Shown here: positions 58,591 to 64,000 of the stretch, in pieces
Numbering within the stretch: the first letter of the stretch is position 1
Layout: every line of letters begins with the position of its first letter
Origin: Oscillospiraceae bacterium
GTDB lineage: Bacteria > Bacillota > Clostridia > Oscillospirales > Ruminococcaceae
Length of the DNA stretch: 64,000 bases
Direction of reading: 5' to 3'
Assembly (NCBI GenBank): GCA_902362965.1
Contig: CABIYQ010000006.1
Location: 1-64,000 of the forward strand
Notes under the pieces: generated by a model
The model's database searches: none
What the model was told of the DNA's origin: nothing
Seen by the model: the letters and a program-made list of their open reading frames with translations, nothing else
Translations under genes and position numbers: made by a program

Positions 58591-58977
58591 TTATTTTAAA
58601 TCATTTTTTATTTGAGTAGTAGAAATTTCCGGCGTTCTGGAAAGATATACTACCTCGCAGTAATCTTTCAGAAAATCAAATTTTCCGGTCCAGTCGTCTC
58701 CCATTACGAAAGTATCGATTTTAAATTCCTTTACATCGCTGATTTTCTGTTCCCAGTTTTCTTCAGGTATAACAAGGTCTACATATCTTACGGATTCAAG
58801 AAGACGTTTTCTTTGTTCATAGGTAAAGTAGCATTTTTTCTGTTTGGAATTCCAGTTAAATTCATCGGTAGATAAAGCTACTATAAGATAATCTCCCAAA
58901 GCCTTGGCTCTTTGCAGCAGATTAATATGACCGTAATGAAGAAGATCATAAGTACCGTAAGTAATAACTTTTTTCAT
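58591..58977 (-). CDS. tagD: Glycerol-3-phosphate cytidylyltransferase
   Basis: A 128-residue enzyme making CDP-glycerol. The nucleotidyltransferase HxGH is HYGH in [17 protein letters not shown] (residues 7-23). The second motif [11 protein letters not shown] is the conserved RTEGISTT-like loop. Length fits TagD (about 129). It is the first gene of the operon, and its product is the donor for the TagF-type fusion downstream. Confidence 0.95.
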   Translation of the reverse strand: MKKVITYGTYDLLHYGHINLLQRAKALGDYLIVALSTDEFNWNSKQKKCYFTYEQRKRLLESVRYVDLVIPEENWEQKISDVKEFKIDTFVMGDDWTGKFDFLKDYCEVVYLSRTPEISTTQIKNDLK

Positions 58978-59051
58978 TGTTTTAATACTCCTGATATTAT
59001 TTATTTTATTTTAAAAATTTACCTAATTAACAATTTTCCACTATAATTTTT

Positions 59052-59080
59052 AGTATATATTAAAATTATGTTTTTGTCAA
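59052..59080 (-). promoter_or_regulatory. Promoter of the tagD operon
   Basis: On the minus strand TTGACA (59080-59075) and TATACT (59057-59052) are 17 bases apart, about 75 bases before tagD. Confidence 0.75.
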
Positions 59081-59217
59081 GAAAAATCAAGAGTGTATTA
59101 CTTTTTGAAACATAATTTTAAGAATAATGTAAAAGAAATGTTTTTTCTTTATTAATATGTTTTACTTTTTGTTTTATATTAAACGACAAATTTTTTGGTA
59201 TTAAATGTGAAAAAAAT

Positions 59218-59242
59218 AAGAGACTCATATTATGAGTCTCTT
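59218..59242 (-). terminator. Terminator of the subtilase-dockerin gene
   Basis: AAGAGACTCATA and TATGAGTCTCTT form a 12-bp stem 4 bases past the stop codon, followed on the minus strand by ATTTTTTT. Confidence 0.9.
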
Positions 59243-59246
59243 TATA

Positions 59247-62200
59247 TTAATTAAAATGTTTATTTGCAAGATAATGTGCAATTGCAGCGGCGTCGCCGGC
59301 AGTTATCTTACCGTCTTGGTTATAATCTGCCCATGCCGGAAGTTCTTCCTTTTTCTGATGAGCCAGCATTTTGGCAATATATGCAGCATCGCCGGCAGTT
59401 AGATTGTTATCGCCGTTTGCATCGCCTCTCAGACCCGCCTGAACTGGGATGTAGGCAATTTTGAATCCGTTTATTATAAGGATAGATTCATCATATCCGT
59501 TTTCATAGACTTCAGCAGGGGAGTAAGAAAAGCTGCATGGAATGCTGATTTTACGTCCGGTCTCATCAAAGAAACTAATTTTATCAGCAAATGATTCTTC
59601 GTCGGACGCACATGCAATTACATCTTCTGAATAATAATAAATTTGTTTTGTAATATTATTCGGATCAATTGTTTCATAGTTTCCTGCCATATCATAAACT
59701 TCCACAAAGCTTTCGGTTGAATATTCCGGCAGCTTTATTAAAATGTTATTTTTATACGATGTATTTGCCGGAGCAAAGTACACAGGATATGATTCATCGT
59801 TTACCTCATAGCTTACGGCTCCCTGTAATGAGCCGTTATCTGCGGCTTCAATCATAAGATATTCCGTATCTCCGATAATTAGTTTGGAGCAATTGTTTAT
59901 AACAGGCTTTTCAGTGTCAATAGTAAAGCTTTGAGTTACAACTTTACTGCTGTATTTATCTGACAGAGGAGTTTTGGCCGTTACCCATATCGTATAAGCG
60001 GCATTGTTATGAATTTTTCCGTCAGTGTCTCGGAAATCCCAGTTTATTTCAAATGAATTAGACGTTCTTTCGTTAGTTGCATGATCGATATATATATTTC
60101 CGCTTCCCAGAATCTCGCTGTAAACCTCTTCCTTATCGGAATTATATATTGATACCTTAACATCATAGCATCTCCGTTTAAAGCAGGTATTTAAAAACAG
60201 ATTATTAAATGCATTGTCATCATCGTTTGGATTCAGCAGCGGAGAAAAGTAAGGGTGTGACAGCGTTATGTCCAAATCGTCTGTGTCAGACGGTTCATTG
60301 TCAAATTCATCTGTGAAAAGACTGTAAAGTTCAATAAGATTCAATCCCGCTGTATTTACACCGTCTGACAAAAAGGAAGCATATTCATTATCGGGATCCT
60401 TATAGGCGAACTGTTCAATCAGCTCTGCTGTGTTGTTTTCGCTCCAGTTTCCGCAGAATGTCATAAATGAAAGAGTAAGTGCAGGGGAAGTTTCGTTTTT
60501 CAGGTTAATAAAACCGTCTATGAATGTACCGTTTTCAAAAACCTCAAAAATATTATTGTAAGCTTCTTTAGTAAGTATTATTTTAGCCGTTACATGCTTT
60601 ACACTTGATGGTTCTACCGTTATTTCCTGTAATTCGGCTCCTGTATCGGTATCTTCAAAGACAAGATAATAATCAGCGTCTTTTACAAGTCTCTGAGTAT
60701 TCCAGCTTAATTCATCATTTTCGTTTACTGCGTCATTGAAAACATCGGCGCTTAGCTGATATGTCTGGGCAGTATCGCTTATATTATGTATATTAAACTG
60801 AAGCAAGTATTCTCCGGAAGCGTTTTCTCCCAGTGAAATTTTAGGACGGTAATTATCAGCTTCACTGTTGGAGGATATATAACACGGAGTATTTATCGCA
60901 TCAGAAACATTTGCCAGTCCGTTTCCCTGAACCCTTGGAGACGCTACCTCAAGACCGTCGCTGGTGCTTATAGGCGTTGCAGTTGACATCAGGAGCTTTG
61001 CCATAAGTTCAGTATAATCAGAATTTTTAACAATTCCGTATTTTGAAGCATTTTCCTTTAAATATTGTTTAAGCAGTGCGTTTAAGCCGGCAATCTGCGG
61101 AGACGACATTGAGGTTCCGCTCATTGTTGAATAAAGGTTATGCAGTTTTTTATTTGAGTCAGGAACAGAAGAAATAATATTTCCGCCGAATCCTGTTATA
61201 TCAGGTTTTATAAGCAGAGTTTCAGTAAAATCCCATGATGAAAAGCTGCTCATGACTTCTTTATCATATTTAAGAACAAGCTGAGGAGTCAGACTGAAGC
61301 TTACAGTTTTATTTTCCTGTTCTATCATCTTCATTCCTGCGTTGAAGGAAATAAATCCGCTGGGCAGTCCTTGACAATCCATTGTGAGAAGTTTTCCGTT
61401 TTCGTCATTGTCATATACGATAAGACCTACTGCTCCCGCTTCAGCGGCATTGTAAGCTTTTTCTGAAAAAGAAATTTTTCCTCTGGAAACAAGCGCTATT
61501 TTGCCTTTAACGTTGAGTCCTTTATAATCGTCGGCTTCTCCGTTTCCGGGTATTGGAACGTATGCCAATGTTTTTTCATTAAACGCTGCCAAAATGCTTT
61601 TCTCTGAGTCAACTATTTCAAAATTGTTTTCATTAACAGTTATTGCATAAGTTTCCTCAAAATAGTTTTGTGCGGAACCAACAGACAATACGCTTTTCAG
61701 GTTATTTGAAAACCCTCCGGTGCTGTAGTCCAGGAAGTTATTTTCAATTACTTCAAGTTTTCCGTCGTTGCCGGCAGATGAACAGAACATGACGCCGGTG
61801 CCGGTAATATTGTTAATAGCTTCATATGATGGTTCAAACAATTTTTCTTCAAGCGTTATACCGCTTGCGCCGTAGCTGGTATTTATAACGTCTGCACCAA
61901 GATAAAGGCAGTCGTCATAAGCTGCAAAAAGATTTTCATCGCTAAGACTGATGTCTGACATAAGAACGAGCTGTGCGTCAGGAGCGACGCCCTGCGGATC
62001 GTACTTGCTGCTGGTTTCAGCTTCTCCGTTGCCTGCTGCAATTCCTGCAACATGAGTACCGTGAGTGTGAAAGTATTTCAGAGTATCGGTTGTTTGCGAA
62101 CAGTAATTAAATGCATATGGAATTTTATTATTTACATAATAGCTAGCTCCTTTTTTCTGGGTAGCTGATAGGTAAGGGGAGATGTTTATAATGTCTTTTT

Positions 62201-62840
62201 TTGTCAGCCTTCCTTCAGCACCGTCCGGAAGAGACAAGAATTCATGGTATCGGTCAAAGGAATTGTCTATTACGGCAATTACAATTCCTTCTCCTTTATA
62301 GTCCGTTTCGGAAGCACCTACGGTTTCCAGTACTTTATCTGTCAGTTCGGAATAGGAAAATATTGAATCTTTGCTTTCAGTCTGGGCATTAAGCGTATCG
62401 ATTTCTTCCGATTCATCTCCTCTGGGGGAAATCTCATAAATATCGGATATTACCATAGAATTTAGATCATTTTTTATGATTTTGTATTCATTATGGGAAA
62501 TGTCAACAGAAAATCCGTTATACGCCGCTGTGTATTCATATTTTGGCGAAAGCGATTTTTTCCCCAGCAGTTTAGCAAGATATTCTTTGGCAAATTCATG
62601 TTCTTGTTCAATTGTTTCGTAGGCAGATTGTCCTTCGTCAGTAAAAATAAATTTGTCCACTCCAAGAGATTGTGCCTCGGGATACTTTGCCAGCGGCTCT
62701 CCGGGAAGCTTTATAATGCAATTAAATAAAGTGTCATTATAGTCTTTTTCATAAATAGACGCAATAACATGAGAGCTTGCAGACATAAACAGTGATACGG
62801 TCATTACTGCGGAGGTCAGAAATGAGATTATTTTTTTCAT
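59247..62840 (-). CDS. Secreted S8 subtilisin-like protease with type I dockerin
   Basis: A 1197-residue exported protein. A signal peptide (MKKIISFLTSAVMTVSLFMS) is followed by an inhibitor-like propeptide region. The S8 catalytic triad is D192 (VIAVIDNS), H260 (HGTHVAG) and S577 (SGTSMSSP). A PA-type insert lies at about 400-510. Beta-sandwich domains follow, as in C5a peptidase-like subtilases. The C-terminus has a type I dockerin with paired calcium loops GDANGDNNLTAGDAAYI and DYNQDGKITAGDAAAI. The dockerin implies attachment to a cohesin-bearing scaffold (cellulosome- or amylosome-like). No LPxTG or other anchor is present. Confidence 0.93.
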   Translation of the reverse strand: MKKIISFLTSAVMTVSLFMSASSHVIASIYEKDYNDTLFNCIIKLPGEPLAKYPEAQSLGVDKFIFTDEGQSAYETIEQEHEFAKEYLAKLLGKKSLSPKYEYTAAYNGFSVDISHNEYKIIKNDLNSMVISDIYEISPRGDESEEIDTLNAQTESKDSIFSYSELTDKVLETVGASETDYKGEGIVIAVIDNSFDRYHEFLSLPDGAEGRLTKKDIINISPYLSATQKKGASYYVNNKIPYAFNYCSQTTDTLKYFHTHGTHVAGIAAGNGEAETSSKYDPQGVAPDAQLVLMSDISLSDENLFAAYDDCLYLGADVINTSYGASGITLEEKLFEPSYEAINNITGTGVMFCSSAGNDGKLEVIENNFLDYSTGGFSNNLKSVLSVGSAQNYFEETYAITVNENNFEIVDSEKSILAAFNEKTLAYVPIPGNGEADDYKGLNVKGKIALVSRGKISFSEKAYNAAEAGAVGLIVYDNDENGKLLTMDCQGLPSGFISFNAGMKMIEQENKTVSFSLTPQLVLKYDKEVMSSFSSWDFTETLLIKPDITGFGGNIISSVPDSNKKLHNLYSTMSGTSMSSPQIAGLNALLKQYLKENASKYGIVKNSDYTELMAKLLMSTATPISTSDGLEVASPRVQGNGLANVSDAINTPCYISSNSEADNYRPKISLGENASGEYLLQFNIHNISDTAQTYQLSADVFNDAVNENDELSWNTQRLVKDADYYLVFEDTDTGAELQEITVEPSSVKHVTAKIILTKEAYNNIFEVFENGTFIDGFINLKNETSPALTLSFMTFCGNWSENNTAELIEQFAYKDPDNEYASFLSDGVNTAGLNLIELYSLFTDEFDNEPSDTDDLDITLSHPYFSPLLNPNDDDNAFNNLFLNTCFKRRCYDVKVSIYNSDKEEVYSEILGSGNIYIDHATNERTSNSFEINWDFRDTDGKIHNNAAYTIWVTAKTPLSDKYSSKVVTQSFTIDTEKPVINNCSKLIIGDTEYLMIEAADNGSLQGAVSYEVNDESYPVYFAPANTSYKNNILIKLPEYSTESFVEVYDMAGNYETIDPNNITKQIYYYSEDVIACASDEESFADKISFFDETGRKISIPCSFSYSPAEVYENGYDESILIINGFKIAYIPVQAGLRGDANGDNNLTAGDAAYIAKMLAHQKKEELPAWADYNQDGKITAGDAAAIAHYLANKHFN

Positions 62841-62920
62841 GTGGTTTCCTTTCTTTATAATTATTTTTATAATTACATTATATCTTATTTTTCCTTATTA
62901 GTCAATTAAATGTAAATATA

Positions 62921-62955
62921 AAAAAATCTTCCTATAATTTATAGGAAGATTTTTT
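62921..62955. terminator. Bidirectional terminator after the lectin gene
   Basis: AAAAAATCTTCCTAT and ATAGGAAGATTTTTT form a 15-bp perfect stem with a 5-base loop, 5 bases past the lectin stop. Confidence 0.93.
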
Positions 62956-62960
62956 ATTAA

Positions 62961-63881
62961 TTATGCCTTCACAAACATCCACTGCTCGTTATATGTATTG
63001 TGATAAGGGTGCCAGATTGTTTTTGCCAGATTTGATGTAGAACCGTATTGAACAACCAGACAATATGATAAGTTAGGCATGTGCAGTTTGTATGTACCGT
63101 TATCATTTTCATAAATATCTATGTTCATACTTGAATTTTTGACTACGCCGTAATTATCGGTGGAATAGTTTACATTTATATATCCCGGATATGTTGTGGA
63201 TTTTGTTTTAATTTGATAATTACCGCTTGAAGTTTTAATAATTTCCCACTTCTGATTATTGCCGCTGTTTAATGTATTTTGTACCAAGCCGCCGGTAGTT
63301 TCATTTAACTGAAGATATTTTCCGCTGTTCGCATTAATAATATAATAAGTACCTCTAGCGATTTCTGCCTGATTTCCGTCTTCCAGTACCCATTTCTGAC
63401 TGCTTGAGGCTGTATATTCAGCCCAACCCACAACAGATGTGGAGTTATATACATCAAGAGCTCTCCAGGTATTACCGTCCTGTTTTAAAATGCAGTAAGT
63501 TCCATCTGTATTTACTGATAAAGAAATCTTTAGTGATGATCCAACTACGGCTCTTGGAAAATCAGCTGCGTAATTTGCACCAGTTGTTACATAGCTTCCT
63601 GTGTGAACGGATTTCAGAGTATTGTTTTGATAAACAAAACGTTGATTATTACCGCCCATAAAAGAATGTTGTATTAATTCTTTGTAACTTGGAGCTGCAA
63701 CGTCAAGATATAAATTGCTTTTGTAATTTCTTATATAATATGTATTATTTGCAGAAATCGTCATAGCTTCTGCCGATACAATTCTTGCATTGATTTCGTC
63801 TGCATAAACATTAGTTATAGGACAGCAAAACAGCATGCATATTAATAAATAAGAAAATACGCTTTTAAAAATCTTTTTCAT
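62961..63881 (-). CDS. Secreted ricin-type beta-trefoil lectin
   Basis: A 306-residue exported protein. The signal peptide MKKIFKSVFSYLLICMLFCC ends near VYADE. The mature part has two ricin-like beta-trefoil regions (RicinB_lectin_2), with YYIRNYKSNLYLDV, SSQKWVLEDGN, YYIINANSGKYLQL and NNQKWEIIKTSSG showing the repeated I.N..SGKYL...........QKW pattern. No catalytic domain or dockerin is attached. It probably binds polysaccharide at the cell surface or in the medium. The lectin repeats of the prophage protein at 4742-6331 are of the same class but not obviously a close copy. Confidence 0.82.
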   Translation of the reverse strand: MKKIFKSVFSYLLICMLFCCPITNVYADEINARIVSAEAMTISANNTYYIRNYKSNLYLDVAAPSYKELIQHSFMGGNNQRFVYQNNTLKSVHTGSYVTTGANYAADFPRAVVGSSLKISLSVNTDGTYCILKQDGNTWRALDVYNSTSVVGWAEYTASSSQKWVLEDGNQAEIARGTYYIINANSGKYLQLNETTGGLVQNTLNSGNNQKWEIIKTSSGNYQIKTKSTTYPGYINVNYSTDNYGVVKNSSMNIDIYENDNGTYKLHMPNLSYCLVVQYGSTSNLAKTIWHPYHNTYNEQWMFVKA

Positions 63882-64000
63882 AATTTAAACCTCTTTTTTT
63901 ATAATATATAATCCAGATTATATTTTCATTATACATATTTTGACATTTTTTTCAATATATTTTTTTATAATTAATATAATATTTGCTTTTATTTAATAAT

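Noticed and set aside
1-64000. CRISPR arrays, tRNA and rRNA genes
   Set aside because: No regularly spaced direct repeats, cloverleaf sequences or rRNA-like conserved blocks were seen on either strand.

Overview
The window looks like a chromosome segment of a low-GC, spore-forming Bacillota of class Clostridia, most like Ruminococcus or a close relative. This rests on gene content: a type I dockerin on a secreted subtilase (59247-62840), an IreB homologue, a cotJC spore-coat gene, CDP-glycerol type teichoic acid genes, a 2-oxoglutarate:ferredoxin oxidoreductase, and (R)-2-hydroxyacyl-CoA dehydratase activase-type genes. I saw no rRNA, tRNA or CRISPR array.

Left third (1-18367): one spore-coat gene, cotJC (manganese-catalase family), is cut into pieces by two mobile elements. 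The middle of cotJC lies at 6597-6811 and its end at 18149-18367; the beginning is off the left edge. Bases 1 to about 6596 are the end of a prophage: tail protein, holin, a small phage protein, a probable type I toxin/antisense-RNA pair, a broken endolysin and two cargo genes. Bases 6812-18148 are an 11.3-kb element with a large serine recombinase next to its right end. It also carries a tyrosine recombinase between two lox-like sites, a membrane-anchored caspase-like/RCC1 protein, an M48 protease, a VirD4/TraG-type ATPase, a replication-relaxation protein and a large nested palindrome that may be an oriT. Exchange at a shared GCAGA on the two edges of the second element joins the cotJC pieces exactly in frame (...EDMAAEQKAR...). 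This is the arrangement expected of a skin-like, excisable intervening element; cotJC would need two excisions to be whole.

Middle (18384-48257): ordinary chromosome. It holds a MarR/kinase-like/MATE operon, ireB, trpS, a PepV-like dipeptidase and a leftward aconitase to isocitrate dehydrogenase operon followed by rex. A divergent operon encodes 2-oxoglutarate:ferredoxin oxidoreductase (korDABC), so the citrate-to-2-oxoglutarate arm and its exit sit side by side. Then come ispD-ispF, a DUF3343/cysteine desulfurase-like pair, the c-di-AMP synthase pair cdaA-cdaR, an EF-G paralogue, a degenerate P-type ATPase, rlmB and a cluster of six DnaA-box-like sequences.

Right third (48258-64000): two genes of the hydroxyacyl-CoA dehydratase activase family and a cytoplasmic GH1 beta-glucosidase. 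Next is an isolated phage-type lysis cassette (S24-type repressor, four operator-like repeats, a coupled leader peptide, XhlA-like protein, holin and M23 endolysin) with no other phage genes. Teichoic acid genes (tagD and a TagF-glycosyltransferase fusion), the subtilase-dockerin protein and a secreted ricin-type lectin complete the window.

All identifications come from reading motifs and recalled family features; no database search was possible.
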